Of a stretch of 64,000 nt of DNA, positions 47,407 through 58,721 are shown in pieces. The DNA is from Ilyonectria destructans. Its lineage: Eukaryota; Ascomycota; Sordariomycetes; Hypocreales; Nectriaceae. The notes under the pieces were generated by a model. It was not told the origin of the DNA. It worked only from the letters and a program-made list of their open reading frames with translations, and searched no databases. A program made the translations under genes and the position numbers. The stretch covers positions 868,001 through 932,000 of the forward strand of contig JAHEWK010000009.1 of NCBI GenBank assembly GCA_020740775.1, written 5' to 3'. Position 1 is the first letter of the stretch. Each line of letters opens with the position of its first letter.

Positions 47407-48852
47407 ATGCAGCAACTAAGCCCGGAGCGAGCTGTGAAAGTGGAGAAATCTCAGACGGGGAACGGCCTCTCTTGGCTAATGCTCGCTGGCTTAGCTGGTA
47501 TCATCCTGGCAACTGTGTCCTCTGGGATCGTCAAATTCAGTGCGCAGGCCATTGAACCAACGGATTACTCGCTCAGAACAGAGAACATTCTCAGCACTAT
47601 ACCTCTAATCGACGGACACAATGATCTCCCGTACCTACTTCGGCTCGAGCTGCAAAATAAGATCTATGACAATACTACCTTTACATTTCGCGACGGTAAC
47701 TTGCAACATGCCCCTTTCATATAAGTTCTGCCTATGATACTAAAGTTGGATAGGACTTGCTAGCCACACAGACCTCAAACGTATGAAAGAGGGTCGAGTC
47801 GGAGCACAGTTTTGGTCTGTCTTTGTTGAATGTCCTGATATCAAACATCTCGACGACGCCAGTCACAGTGTTCGCGACACTCTAGAGCAAATCGATGTAG
47901 CTCGGCGCTTCATCTCTGAGATCAAAGACTTTCAATTTTGTGGCACTTCAGCATGCGTTATTTCGTCATTCAGGTCCGGCAAAGTCGCATCCATGCTCGG
48001 CGCAGAGGGCCTTCATCAAACAGGATCGTCTATTGCTGTGATCCGACAGCTGTTTGATCTGGGGGTGAGATATTGTACCATAACACACAACTGCGACAAT
48101 CCATATGCGACGGCGGCATCTACTGTCACAGAGACAGGGGAAGATGGTGGTTTGACAGAGTTTGGAGCCGCTGGAATCCGGGAGATGAATCGGCTGGGGA
48201 TGATGGTTGACCTCGCACACACCTCTCACCAAACCATGCGACAGGTTCTGGACGTTACAGCATCTCCCGTCATCTTCAGTCATAGCGCATGTTATGAACT
48301 CGCGAGAAACTATCGCAATACGCCCGACGATGTGCTCGCACGGTTGAAGGACAACGGTGGGGTGCTGATGGTCATGTTTGTGAAGCGCTTCCTGAACGCA
48401 GAGAACCCGGACGCGGCAGACGTGGACAGTGTAGTAGACCACATCATGCATGTGGTTGAAGTGGCAGGATGGGATCATGTTGGTATCGGCGGAGACTTTG
48501 ACGGGACAGTGACGCTTGCCAATGGAATCAGCTCTGTGGCAGACTATCCGGTGCTCATACAGGCAGTGATGAAACGGGGCGCAACGGATCATCAGATCAG
48601 GAAGCTTGTGGGAGAAAACCTGCTGAGGTATACCAAGATCCAAAATGCCATTCTCTTTTACGGTGCCATCGTATTTACTGACAGTGCAACAGGGTTTGGA
48701 GCGAGAATGAGAAAGTTGCGGCCCAGCTGTCAGCTCAGATGCGACCGGTTGAAGACGTGTGGGTGCGAAGGAGATTTCTGCGATGGAACAACCCTCTGCC
48801 GTTTATGATTCCGAACAATCCCAAGAGAATTGCGGCTGCCGACTATCCATGA
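47407..48852 (+). CDS. Membrane dipeptidase (peptidase family M19)
   Basis: Exons 47407-47695, 47754-48627 and 48693-48852 give 440 aa; the last exon, read after the 65-nt intron, gives VWSENEKVAAQL and a proper C-terminus. One N-terminal membrane helix (about 21-45) suggests a type II membrane or secreted form. Zinc-site features are the first-strand DGHND (His71, Asp73), GAEGLHQ (bridging Glu), ITHNCDN, VDLAHTSHQTM and HSACYELARNYRN, followed by GWDHVGIGGDFDG. M19 renal-type dipeptidases hydrolyse dipeptides and tolerate a D-residue at the C-terminal side. As the left member of the D-amino-acid cluster it could release D-amino acids from peptides (inference). Confidence 0.88.
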
Positions 48853-48964
48853 GTGGGTAGATGTTTGATTATAGGGACTACTGGACATTATCTTCGACTT
48901 GTCAATGCTGTGGATAGACTTTACGATGGCTCCCCATAATTGCCGATGTTGGCGTATGCTGATA

Positions 48965-50161
48965 CTACTTGTGTGATGTATCCAACAATCCCGGCTCCTG
49001 AACCCCGGCTTGATCCAATATGCGGGAGTAGTGCTCGACTCTTCTATGCTTATCGAATGCAAACACTCTTTCCTTCCCTCTCCTGCACTTGACCAAGTCA
49101 ATTGTTGCATGCACCAGCTCGTCTCCCTTTGTCTTGGACTCAGCGATGATGTGCCCATTGGGATCGACAATGCTCGAGCCGGCAATGAGCGATTCATGGT
49201 CTTCTTTGCCTGCCTTGGCTGCGTGGATGCTGTAACATGCATTCTGGTAGCTCCCTGCTTGGCATGACAAGCGATGGTGGAACAGTGCCTCTTCTTCTTG
49301 CTCAACTTCTGTTCCAGGGTACTGTGGCGCAAAGGCCGTTGTATTGTATCCTTCCTGTATGAAATCGAGTTAGTACATGTCATCCACCCCATTTGTTTGC
49401 ATATGGTTGTGCAAACTCAGACACCTGCTGGATGAGACACAGTCTCAATTACTTACCAGGACAAGCTCGACACCCTGAAGTCCATAGCACCTCCAACCTT
49501 CGGCCCATCGACGATCGTTGCAAATGAGCATGCCCACAATTGGATCACCCCTCCCCTGCGTCTCTTCTGGATTGGCAAGCATCTTGGCGTCCTCGGACTT
49601 GAGTGCTCCCTCGATAAGCCCGGGCGCACGAAAAGCCTGGAAGCCGAGGTCTCCTGGAGTAAAGTATCGCTTTTCGAGTTGTTGAGTTACCCTTGGGCGC
49701 TGATCCGGCTCGTAACGTCCAGGCAGGTGGATCTTCCTATACTTTGCAATGCATTGTCGCCGAGTAGCAGAGTAGTATACGGCGGTGTTGTAGTCGATGA
49801 ACTTACCACATTCCGTGGTCCAACGCTCTGCATATCCAAACGAGACGTCTATGCCGAGCTCGGTGGCCTTGTCTATGACGGGTTTGGCATTGGGCGAATT
49901 GATGATCGCATAAGCGTCATCCAGGGATGCTGGCTCGAAAAATTTGGCAATTTCCTCGGGGCTGTCTATAATATAGGAAGGGAAGAAGGTGGTGAAGGTA
50001 AGCTCTGGAAATACGACCAGTCTGACTTTCTTCTCCGAGGCTTCTTGGAGCAAGTTGAGCATACGCGCCAAAACATCTGACCGTGGTGTTGTAAGGCTCT
50101 CAATCGGCCCTAGCTGGGCTGCTGCTACAGTCAGCAGTCTTTGCTCTGAGTGCGAACCCAT
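48965..50161 (-). CDS. N-carbamoyl-D-amino-acid hydrolase (nitrilase superfamily)
   Basis: Exons 50161-49457 and 49354-48965 give 364 aa; the 102-nt intron joins GVELVL to EGYNTTAFAPQYPG in phase. The nitrilase-superfamily triad is visible: Glu53 in FPELTF, Lys143 in KYRKIHLPG and Cys214 in GMLICNDRRWAE. The CNDRRW and EGYNTTA blocks are typical of D-carbamoylases, which cleave N-carbamoyl-D-amino acids to D-amino acid, CO2 and ammonia. No targeting signal is seen. It is convergent with the dipeptidase (112 bp between gene ends) and next to a D-amino-acid oxidase in the same direction, which could consume its product. A beta-ureidopropionase-like role is the main alternative. Confidence 0.87.
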
Positions 50162-50689
50162 GGCGGCACTGCGAGATGTTTGATTGACGGAACTTATGTA
50201 CCTTGCTTACGGCACATAACTTATATCATGCAACTGTATGCGAAGATCTGGGATTCCGGGTGGTGCTCCTTTGCATTAGAGTCGTTGTGGCGTTATCTAC
50301 AGTATTGATGATCGGCAATCACGAGCCGATGACGCATAATCGGCTGCCGACATTCCTAAGCTCCACCGGTCATTCGAGTCGAATGCAGCACATGTACGAG
50401 GGCAACTGGCGGAGCCACAAATTGAAGCCAGGAGTACACCCAAATATCTTAATTAGAGCAGATTCACATAAAGGGACCGAATCGTCGTGCCCTGGATATA
50501 TACTCTAGCCTCTGCTGATCTGCAAAAGTTAAACTACAGCCAGCCAGTTGGTCATGAAGATATTTAGCCATATTCGTCAAAGTCGGAAGTGCAAGATCCA
50601 AATGAAGATAATGACGTTGACCAAGACGCTTAACACATCTTGTAGTTCTCATCATTGTGCGAACCTCCCCGTGCTTCGAGTGGCGCTAT
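50162..50689. promoter_or_regulatory. Promoter region of the N-carbamoyl-D-amino-acid hydrolase
   Basis: Contains TCGGC-N8-GCCGA at 50312-50329 and TCGGC-t-GCCGA at 50340-50350, about 150-190 bp upstream of the start at 50161 (minus strand). The rest up to 50689 is 3' flank of the oxidase gene. No coding frame. Confidence 0.6.
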
Positions 50690-52042
50690 TCACATCCGTG
50701 CTCGGATGGGGACGAGATCAACGGCGTATTTGGCTAAGCCCCTGGATCAACTGTTAGTACACGACAGTGGGAACTTGAGAAAGGTAGGAGAATACCAAGA
50801 AGCTTGAAACCCAGTCCCCCCCGCGCCATAATTGTGGATGAGCAGCCGATCTTGGATTAACTCAGATGCGACTCGCGCGCCGCCCTCTCTCCCAGCTTCA
50901 TTACTGACTGTCAGTGCCTGGGGGCGTCTCGCAAACGGTTTAATCACTTACGTCGAAGTCCAACGCCGTGCTTGATCACTTTAAGGTGCTCTGGGGGACC
51001 CAACTCAGGCACCAATGCGCTGCAGCGCTTCTTGATGACTTCTGCAAACTCCATGTCAGCCTCTCCATCCCAATTGTTTTTCTGCCGACAGCCTCCGAGA
51101 ATTACGCCGCCACGCTCCCCGCGCGGGAAGACATGAGTAGCTTCCCCGTCGCGATGCGGAGCGCGGAAGGCCATTTTACGAATAGGCTCCTCGGGACCCT
51201 CCACCAAAAGTATTTGACCCTATCGAGTACAGATATGGATTAGAGATGGATTCATCCGGGGCATCAACGTGCATGCGTACTCTGGCAGAGAAAATCTTGT
51301 GGTCTTCGACCCCGCCTAGCGTCAAGGCTCCAATGCCGGTGCAGTTGAAAATAGCCGTTGCTTGAGGGTAAAGACGGAAGGCATCCTTGATGTGACCAAA
51401 CACTCGTCGGTGGACCTCTATGCCGAGTCTCATTGCCTCGCTTTGCAACCTGATGGGAGTAAGTGACTCTGCTGGTTTGGTACGAAAGGGCCACACGGCG
51501 TAATTACCAAGGTAGATATTTCTGCACATCAATGACGAAGCTGGCCATCTCAAACCCAAAAACAGTCCCGCTCGGCAGATCCTTTTCCTCAATCTTTTCG
51601 AGGCCTCCAACAAGCTCTTCGAACCAAAGCTTGCCAGTTGCGGGGGTCTTGATACCAACCTCATCAATCGACGCTTCATAGTGCCACCTGATGTTCATGG
51701 GCTGGATGCCACATTCTGGCCGAACTGAGGAAAGCTCCTTGAACTTCCGGTAGGTGATTGCTTCCCAATCCTCTTGGGGGCCATTATCTCTGGCCGCTGG
51801 GAACCAGTTGGCTCCGCCCCACGCAGATGCGTATTCGGGAGCTGAGTCGCCAGGTAGGAATTTCGCTGCTACGGTAATCTTGGCCGTGCGATACCTGGCT
51901 TGAAGCTCAAGGGCGGTTGTGAGCCCAACCACTCCGGCGCCAATGACAAGGAAAGACGCTGACAGAAGAAGCATTGACATTGATAATCTTCAGATTTGCG
52001 AGGGTCTGTTTGACAGAAAGACTTACGCATATTGTTTGGCAT
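50690..52042 (-). CDS. D-amino-acid oxidase, peroxisomal
   Basis: Six minus-strand exons, 52042-52027, 51958-51508, 51449-51281, 51219-50952, 50895-50796 and 50741-50690, give 351 aa, the usual length. Every junction keeps the frame; exon 1 encodes only MPNNM plus one base. Signatures: FLVIGAGVVGLTTALEL (FAD-binding, residues 8-24), SAWGGANWFP, FNCTGIGALTLGG, the ARGQILLVEGP strand and the C-terminal GLRPGREGGARVA and HNYGAGGTGFQASWG. The protein ends in Ala-Arg-Met, a plausible PTS1, as expected because the reaction (D-amino acid + O2 to 2-oxo acid, ammonia and H2O2) usually takes place in peroxisomes. Its likely substrate source is the neighbouring D-carbamoylase, and the 2-oxo acid product fits the neighbouring dehydrogenase and aminotransferase. 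Confidence 0.92.
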
Positions 52043-52708
52043 CACATCAACAATCTCGGCTTTTGCTGATTTCGTGTCTTTGAGGCATCCTGGTGGATGT
52101 TAAGCTACGGGCTAGGACGGGACTCTTCGGACTTACTTATTAATAGTCACAAATTAGTCGGGTTTATAGCGCGTGCTCCGTTGCCTTGTCGGCTGAGGCC
52201 TTGAGAGCCGAGAGATTAGCGGTTAGAAGTAATGCCTCTATCGTTATCAAATCTTATGCTACAGTAGGATGCACAAAGTTTGCACCCGATCTAAGTTACT
52301 CATACAGTGCCCTAGTCTATATTAGGGTACAGTTTATCGCTAGTATAAGGGTTAACGTAAGAGTCAGGGTAAAATGTTTTCATTTATCTTTATTTTATTA
52401 AAAACCCCTTATGATAAAGTAGCAGGAGATACTAGCTTATTATACTTAGGCTTTCACAGTACAAGTATTCGGGTGCAGACTTTCTGCGTCCCACTATTAC
52501 TAACCCTCTCAATATATGGCTTCTTTGTCACAGGATGCAAGATTGAGGTGAATGATGAAAATAGTATACGAACGCAAATGAAGACTGTTCTCCTGCCAGA
52601 ATATAGCCTCGGACGAATTTCTGATATAAAAATCATGGAACAAAATGTTTCACTGTGGTATTGAATCTATCTACATACAATACGTCATGCCAGTCGATTG
52701 CCATTTCC
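52043..52708. promoter_or_regulatory. D-amino-acid oxidase promoter and AT-rich spacer
   Basis: Near the oxidase start: TCGGC at 52056-52060 and TCGGC-N13-GCCGA at 52189-52211. From about 52215 to 52690 the DNA is AT-rich; frames there show no recognisable protein and may be a decayed insertion. Confidence 0.5.
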
Positions 52709-53746
52709 TTACTTGATGATGTTGACAGGCGTTAGTGGCTTGCCGGTATCGAAGAAGGCCTCCAGATTGTCCAGGTTTATTCTTTCAAAGTTCTCCCAGC
52801 TAGTGCGCGAGCACACGCCAATATGCGGAAGAACGGTGACACGCCAATTATCCTTGAGCTTGGGATTTATACCAGGCTCATTCGCATGCACGTCCAATCC
52901 AGCGCCTACTACCTGCCCGCTCTCGAGAGCTTCCAGAAGAGCCTCCTCGTCGATCATTTTCCCTCTTGCAATGTTGACGACCCGAAGGCCTTCCTTTTTA
53001 GCCAGGGAGAATTGCCCCTTGGAGAGGAGGTGATGGGTGTTTTCTGTGTAAGGCGCAGCAAGGACAATGCAGTCGACATGAGGAATCATGTCGTCTACCC
53101 TAGAGTGATAGGTGGCCCCATGCTTCAAAGTCTGCTCGGCCTCGAGTTTCCGTCGAGGGCCTTGATAGTGTATCTTCATGTTGAATGCCGCCTCGCATTT
53201 CTGAGCAACGGCTAATCCGATGTCGCCCAAGCCTACCACGCCAAGAGACTTGTAACTGGGGTCAACGGCCTGGGTTCCGAGTTGTCGGCTTTGCATCCAG
53301 TCAAATCTTGCACACCACTGGGCATAAGTGAGGAAGCGAAACGAGTCGAGGACCAGCGCCAAGGTCGTGTTGGCGACGGCTTCGGTGCAAGCATTGGGCG
53401 TATTGCAGTACCAAATCCCCTTGGCCGTTATGGCGTCCATGTCTGCTGTATCGTGCCCATGGCCGCTGCAGCAGATGAGCTTCAGAGAGGGAGGGTAATG
53501 GGGTACGACGTCGGCAGCAAAAGGGACCAGGTATGCAAGTGGGCCAGCCTTGAGCCAACCGTTGCGAACTATTGCCACGATTTTTGCATAGGGTCCTCCA
53601 GGTCTCATGCGTTCCTTGAACTGATGTGTTGATTCGCAGTCATAGTATAAAAGATTGAATCTCTCGGATAGTGCGCGCCGACGCGTATAATCGGCGGCTT
53701 GGACGGTGGATTCAATCAAGAGAATGTCAGGTTTTACTGTCGCCAT
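52709..53746 (-). CDS. D-isomer-specific 2-hydroxyacid dehydrogenase
   Basis: A single exon of 345 aa from the Met at 53746 (MATVKPDILLIEST); the frame is open further upstream, but that part is Cys/Phe/Leu-rich leader. The NAD(P)-binding motif is LGVVGLGDIGLAVAQ; catalytic residues sit in NIARGKMIDEEAL (Arg), GAGLDVHANEP (Glu) and LPHIGVCS (His), as in the family. SGHGHDTADMDAITAKGI is the usual substrate-loop block. It interconverts 2-oxo acids and D-2-hydroxy acids; next to a D-amino-acid oxidase it may reduce the 2-oxo acid made there (inference). It is divergent from the Zn2Cys6 regulator, with TCGGC/GCCGA sites between them. Confidence 0.87.
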   Translation of the reverse strand: MATVKPDILLIESTVQAADYTRRRALSERFNLLYYDCESTHQFKERMRPGGPYAKIVAIVRNGWLKAGPLAYLVPFAADVVPHYPPSLKLICCSGHGHDTADMDAITAKGIWYCNTPNACTEAVANTTLALVLDSFRFLTYAQWCARFDWMQSRQLGTQAVDPSYKSLGVVGLGDIGLAVAQKCEAAFNMKIHYQGPRRKLEAEQTLKHGATYHSRVDDMIPHVDCIVLAAPYTENTHHLLSKGQFSLAKKEGLRVVNIARGKMIDEEALLEALESGQVVGAGLDVHANEPGINPKLKDNWRVTVLPHIGVCSRTSWENFERINLDNLEAFFDTGKPLTPVNIIK

Positions 53747-54126
53747 TGCGTCTAGATTTGGAAGCCAAGGAACAAGGAAACAAAGAAAACAAAGAAAACA
53801 ACCAAAGACTGTTCGCTGTGTCACTGTGTGGTTGGCGTCTATGGACTAAATCCAACTGCTGTCTAAAGCACCGGCTGGATGAAATTGTGTCGCTGTTTGT
53901 TGCCGTATCTATCCGATCAACTCGGCTGCCACAGCCGACTAGTACCAGGACACCTAGTTCCATTTCTTATCTCTGAACCACCAAATATCCTTGCCATGGC
54001 CCATTAGCTGCTCGGCTAGTCCTAGCTCCTGAATCCTTCCCGACATCGGTCTGCCGATCATTTATCCATCAAACCGTGACCCGATTGTCGGTCCTAAATT
54101 CCCGACCTTGCCATTCCCTCTCCAAA
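53747..54126. promoter_or_regulatory. Divergent promoter with TCGGC/GCCGA sites (dehydrogenase / regulator)
   Basis: TCGGC-N7-GCCGA at 53922-53938, TCGGC at 54012-54016 and the palindrome ATCGG-N4-CCGAT at 54045-54058. Placed between the dehydrogenase and the regulator gene, so autoregulation is possible. Confidence 0.6.
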
Positions 54127-56643
54127 ATGGCCGACGAGTTGTCACCCGACGCATCGAATAGCCCAAATGCTGAGCCGACGACGGCTTCAAGACCAAGGAG
54201 ACGATCTTACATTGCGTATGGGCACTTCCACCGATTACCGTCCAAGACGCCGGCCCGGTTTCTCGCCCTCGCCTGCTGACCCAAGCCTCTTCTAGTTGTC
54301 GCCGATGCCATTCTCTCAAGGTCAAATGCTCCGGAGGCGTTCCGTGCCAACGATGCCAGAAAGCTAGAAAGACGGCTGTGTGCCACTACCCCCCACGCGC
54401 TCGAAGAGTGACCGTGTCGGCAAGGCAAGTTTGGAAAACAAGAAGTTCTTGCCGAAGGAGCCATGTGTTTAATTATACTGATAGCTTTTACTCATTAGCT
54501 ATTTGCATCGTCTGCAGAACAATAACAGAGATGCGGAGGGTTCTCAGGTCGACCATGACGACACTATTCATGTCGGCACCGACGAACTCTCGATGGTGCA
54601 GGAGGAGTCGCGAGCTTCAAGTGATGTCGCCCCTCCTGTAGACCCTAACCTTGACCCCGAAACTGAACTTGATCCTGCCCCTGGCTTCGGCAATGTGGAA
54701 GCAGACATGAGCAGCAGGGTGGACTCGCACATCAGCAACCCAATACACGAGCCAGAGCGCCTCTTTGCTCTGGATCAAGCGTCACGGCAGCAGTTCGTCG
54801 GCGAGTCAACCTGCCTGGCATTTGGCGATCGCATCTTGCAATGCCTTAACCCCCAATCCACGACGACGCCTCTACCCGCTGGCCACCAATACGTGCGCAA
54901 TCCCCTATTCGCACGCCAGCTCAGTAGTGTTGCCAGCTGCAAGTTTCCCGAACGCATACGGGCGAATCTTCTTGTTCGGGTTGCTCTTCGCTTCATCGGC
55001 CAAGACTATCACCTCTTTTTGCACCACGACTTCCTCAACAAGTTTGACAAGGCGTATGGATCGCGGCAAAGCCCAGAGTACGACTCTGTCTGGATTTGCA
55101 AGTTCTTCGTCATACTGGCTTTGGGTGAGATGTACTCGACATCGCTGCCGGCTGCGAAAGAAGCCCGCCCTTCCTCAGTACCGGGAACAGGCTACTTTCT
55201 CACTGCTGTGGGCTTACTCCAAGACCTGTTTGAGGAGCCGTCCATCGCCCAGATCGAGACGTTACTGTTGTTTGTAAGCCACCCCTCGCATAACTTTAAT
55301 CCTTTGACCACTCGCATAACGGTCAACGGTTGGCCTCTTGCTTTGTAACGTGTTCCTTGATGCCTGAGCTTGTTGAACTCCCCATTTACTGTGTAGGCAC
55401 GACTAACATGCATGGAATGCAGTGCTTCTACTCAAATGTACTCGGGCGTGTGAAATCGGCACATATGTACAGCGGCATGGCTGTGCGCTCAAGTACCTGT
55501 CTCGGTCTACATCGAAGTATTCCCGACACGTCAATCCTGTCTCCCATTGAACGAGAGCACCGAATACGGCTCTGGTGGACTGTCTACATTTTTGACAGAT
55601 CAACGTGCTCGAAGCTTGGACAGCCTCTGACAATACAAGACGCCGACATTGACGTGGGCATGCCGTCGTTGGACATGTTAATCCCAGAGAGCCAGACCAG
55701 GCTTGGATCTCCAGATCACTTGATTGCGTACATCAATCTGGCTCAAATTACGGGATTTATCATGCGCGACATCTATGCACCTGCATCCAAAGCCAATGGT
55801 GGAAGATTGGTGCAGGATGTTCGCGCCATCTTGCAGAAGTTGAGGAAGTGGGACGCCCACGTTCCAGCTCGCTTGCGATGGAATCCTGAAGGCGGAGTCC
55901 CTCGTTCAGTGGCATCTCTGCAACTGCATTTTAATCAATGCATCATCTTGACTACTCGTCCAATTCTGCTTCATATATTCAAGATCAGGAATCCGTTCGC
56001 GAGTCAGAGTCATGTAGCCACCACCTCTGATCCTCCACAGATATCAGATACAACAAGGTCACTGGCAGATTCATGTGTTGCTGCTGCTCGAACCTCCAAC
56101 ACAATACTCTCACAATTGTTTGTGGAGAATGCCCTAGCTACCTGTGGATATTTCGACGCTCATCATCTTTTTGCCTCGACACTTGTTCTGATCATCTCGG
56201 CAATCTCATCACCCAACTCCAGCGACTCCGACGCCGTCCAGACAGCATTTCAACTCTTGATGGTAATGCGAGACAACGGCAACGCAGCTGCAGGAGAATA
56301 CTTTTCCCGCCTTCTCCAAATTCAATGGACTGTTAGTCGGCTCTTCACCCAGGCCACTACAGCTAACGAGACGACCCCAGCCATGGATGCATTGAGCGGT
56401 GCCACGGGAAATGTCGCGACGCCAAATCCGCCATCTGGATTAGCTGAGTTGGACGATTACGATTGGAGTAAATTCGTGATTCCTACTTCTTTTTACCCAA
56501 CTTACGACGAGGCAGCGGCGGTGGGAACTATCCCCGCCGATCCTTTAGACAACCCATTTCTTCAAGCTTTTCTTGATCACGCGGATGGTAGCAGAGACGA
56601 AAACACTCTTTTCAACACGGAAGATGAGGATTTCATGTCGTGA
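54127..56643 (+). CDS. Zn(II)2Cys6 transcription factor, candidate cluster activator
   Basis: Exons 54127-54215, 54296-54428, 54518-55273 and 55423-56643 give 732 aa. The zinc cluster begins at Cys31 (C-x2-C-x6-C-x5-C-x2-C-x8-C: CRRC, C of VKC, VPCQRC, AVC), and intron 1 lies just before its first Cys. A fungal-specific transcription factor domain follows, with SAHMYSGMAVRSSTCLGLHRS and HRIRLWWTVYIFDRSTCSKLG, its most conserved part. Intron 2 uses a weak GTTTGG donor; intron 3 is 149 nt, ending after GACTAAC. The position in the middle of the block and the CGG/CCG inverted repeats in all its promoters make it the prime candidate regulator (inference). Confidence 0.87.
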
Positions 56644-56820
56644 CATCCTAAATAGAACGGGATAGAAGAATCCAGCACGGGCCGACAATGAGTTACTTGG
56701 CTAACCATCATGCTCCAAGTTACAACGCAGTGTATCAAGAACGTGGCATGACGTGCGACTGAAAAAAGTAAATATATCGTACTTTTTTATGACAAGTTAT
56801 TTGCATCAGTACCCTTCCTT

Positions 56821-58127
56821 TTATGACTGGTATCGGATGACATCGCTTATGGCGGCTGCTATGGACTTGACATTCGCCTCATTTACACCACTTAGGCTGG
56901 CCCGTCCATTGAGCATGAGATAGACATGGTGAACATTTCTCAGCCGTAATACTTGCTCTTCACTCAATCCCGTGTAACTGAACATGCCAATCTGGGACTC
57001 CAAATGACCCCAATCACCCCCTTCCGGATACTTTTCTATCTCGTGTCTCAATAAGCTCCTCATTCGCTTGATGCGGCCCGACATTGTCTGCAAATCCTGC
57101 TCCCACATGGCCCTTAGCTCCGGGTCCGAGAGAATAGTATGAACAATTCGACAACCAAAGAGCGGGGCATTGGACATCTCTGCTCGTACGAGACGGAGCA
57201 GCTGACTTTGCGGCCCTAAAGCTGGTGTTCGCGCGGGCAGAACAAGATGGAAAGCACCAACTCGCTCACCGTATAGGCCAAAGTTTTTAGCAAATGATTG
57301 CGCAATGCACATGCCTTGGAGGTTATCAGAAACATCGTCTGCGTCAAAGAGTACTTGCTGAAAGTGTCGAACGGCCCAAGCATCTGCGTCCACGTCCCCT
57401 GTCGCAAAGCCTTGGTACGCCGAGTCGAAAAATGCGAAGAGCTTCTTGCGCTTAAACAGCCGCGCGAGAGCCTGCCACTGCCCCCTGGATGGGTCAATGC
57501 CGGTAGGATTATGTGCGCAAGCGTGCAGGATGATGACATCGCCTTCTTCCGCATCACGTTCCAGTGTCGATGTCATGCCCTCAAAGTCCAATGATCGTGT
57601 CGAGGATTTGTAATAAGGGTAAATCTTTTGGATGACGCCAGGTGCGGCAACTTCCCAGACCAGGCTATGATTGCTCCACGTAGGGTCGGAGATGAAGACG
57701 TGTCGGGGCTTCAATTGCTCAGCCAAAAATGCGGCTCCCAAGTGATTTGCACCTGTTCCTGATATTGTTTGTACCGATACAACATGGCTCTGGGATTCAT
57801 CATATTGACCCAAGATGAGTTGTTTCGCTACAGACAAAAAGGGCTCGAATCCTTGGATTGGCAGATACTCATGATCCAACGAAGGCAAATCATGAAGGAT
57901 ACATTTAGCCTAGAAACCCTTTAGCACTTTCCACTTCCTGCTCTGACCGTGTTTTATGAACGTACTGCTTTTACACTTGGTAGAACCCATGGTTTAGAAT
58001 TCTCGTCCCGGTAGACTCCTGCTCCCAAGCTGACCTTTTTCGGATCCTGATCAGCTATGAAATCTCCTGTGATGGCGAAGGCCTCGTCTCTTGGAAGTGC
58101 TGGGATCTTGGCGAGATTGGCAGGCAT
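56821..58127 (-). CDS. Aspartate-type aminotransferase (class I, PLP)
   Basis: Exons 58127-57966 and 57909-56821 give 416 aa; the first exon supplies MPANLAKIPALPRD...KVSLGAGVYRDENSKPWVL, so the true start is upstream of the longest single frame. Family blocks: LGAGVYRD, SGTGANHLGAAFL, PTWSNH, ILHACAHNPTGIDP, FFDSAYQGFATGD and the PLP-lysine block AQSFAKNFGLYGERVG. No presequence is seen, so cytosolic. It would aminate a 2-oxo acid to an L-amino acid or deaminate aspartate/tyrosine-like substrates. In this cluster it could complete D- to L-amino acid conversion after the oxidase (inference). The promoter has the densest TCGGC/GCCGA array. Confidence 0.88.
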
Positions 58128-58721
58128 GTTGGCAACAATACTTTGGTAAGAGAATGACGACTTGAAAATGCAACACAGGGCTTTTTGGTGAATCGTCGAT
58201 TTCTCTGTAAAAGCAGGACTGACAACTGAAGCTTTACTCGTAGATATCTTGTGCCTAAGTTACACCTCGCCCGCATGATGTTCTTGCTGCGCGGATAATC
58301 TAGCCGATCGTCTTATCGGCACTTCGCCGATAACATGGTCGGCAATGGTATAGCCCAGCCGACGTGGAAGCCGACCAAAAATTCGTCAGAAATGGTCTGA
58401 AGGGCAGCCTGAAAACCGGAATAACACTAAATTACCCAGATGCTTTATCATCGGGGAGGAGGGAGCCATTATCATTCTCCAAACTCAACATTAGTCTCGC
58501 ACGTGGATAAGTTGTGACCAAATGAGCCATCATATAGAAAGTTAAGTTAGGGGCTTTATTGTATGTATCACTACATTGATTGCCGATGACTGAAGGGAAC
58601 TGGATCTGGCTTGTATAGTCCACTATGACAAATCTCGCGAGACTGTATACTTCTTGTAATGTCTGCATATGGCCCAATCTCGTCGACGTTTTCATTTCTA
58701 ATTGCACATCTAACTATGCTA
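58128..58721. promoter_or_regulatory. Promoter region of the aminotransferase
   Basis: Promoter-proximal part includes the half-site array at 58303-58374. The remainder is the 3' flank of the M20 gene. No coding frame recognised. Confidence 0.55.
58303..58374. promoter_or_regulatory. Array of six TCGGC/GCCGA half-sites
   Basis: GCCGA 58303-58307, TCGGC 58316-58320, GCCGA 58326-58330, TCGGC 58339-58343, GCCGA 58358-58362 and GCCGA 58370-58374, about 180-250 bp upstream of the aminotransferase start. Confidence 0.65.

Noticed and set aside
52374..52664. Small hydrophobic open frame between the oxidase and the dehydrogenase
   Set aside because: It lies in AT-rich DNA, where long frames with Leu/Phe/Ile arise by composition; no family features.
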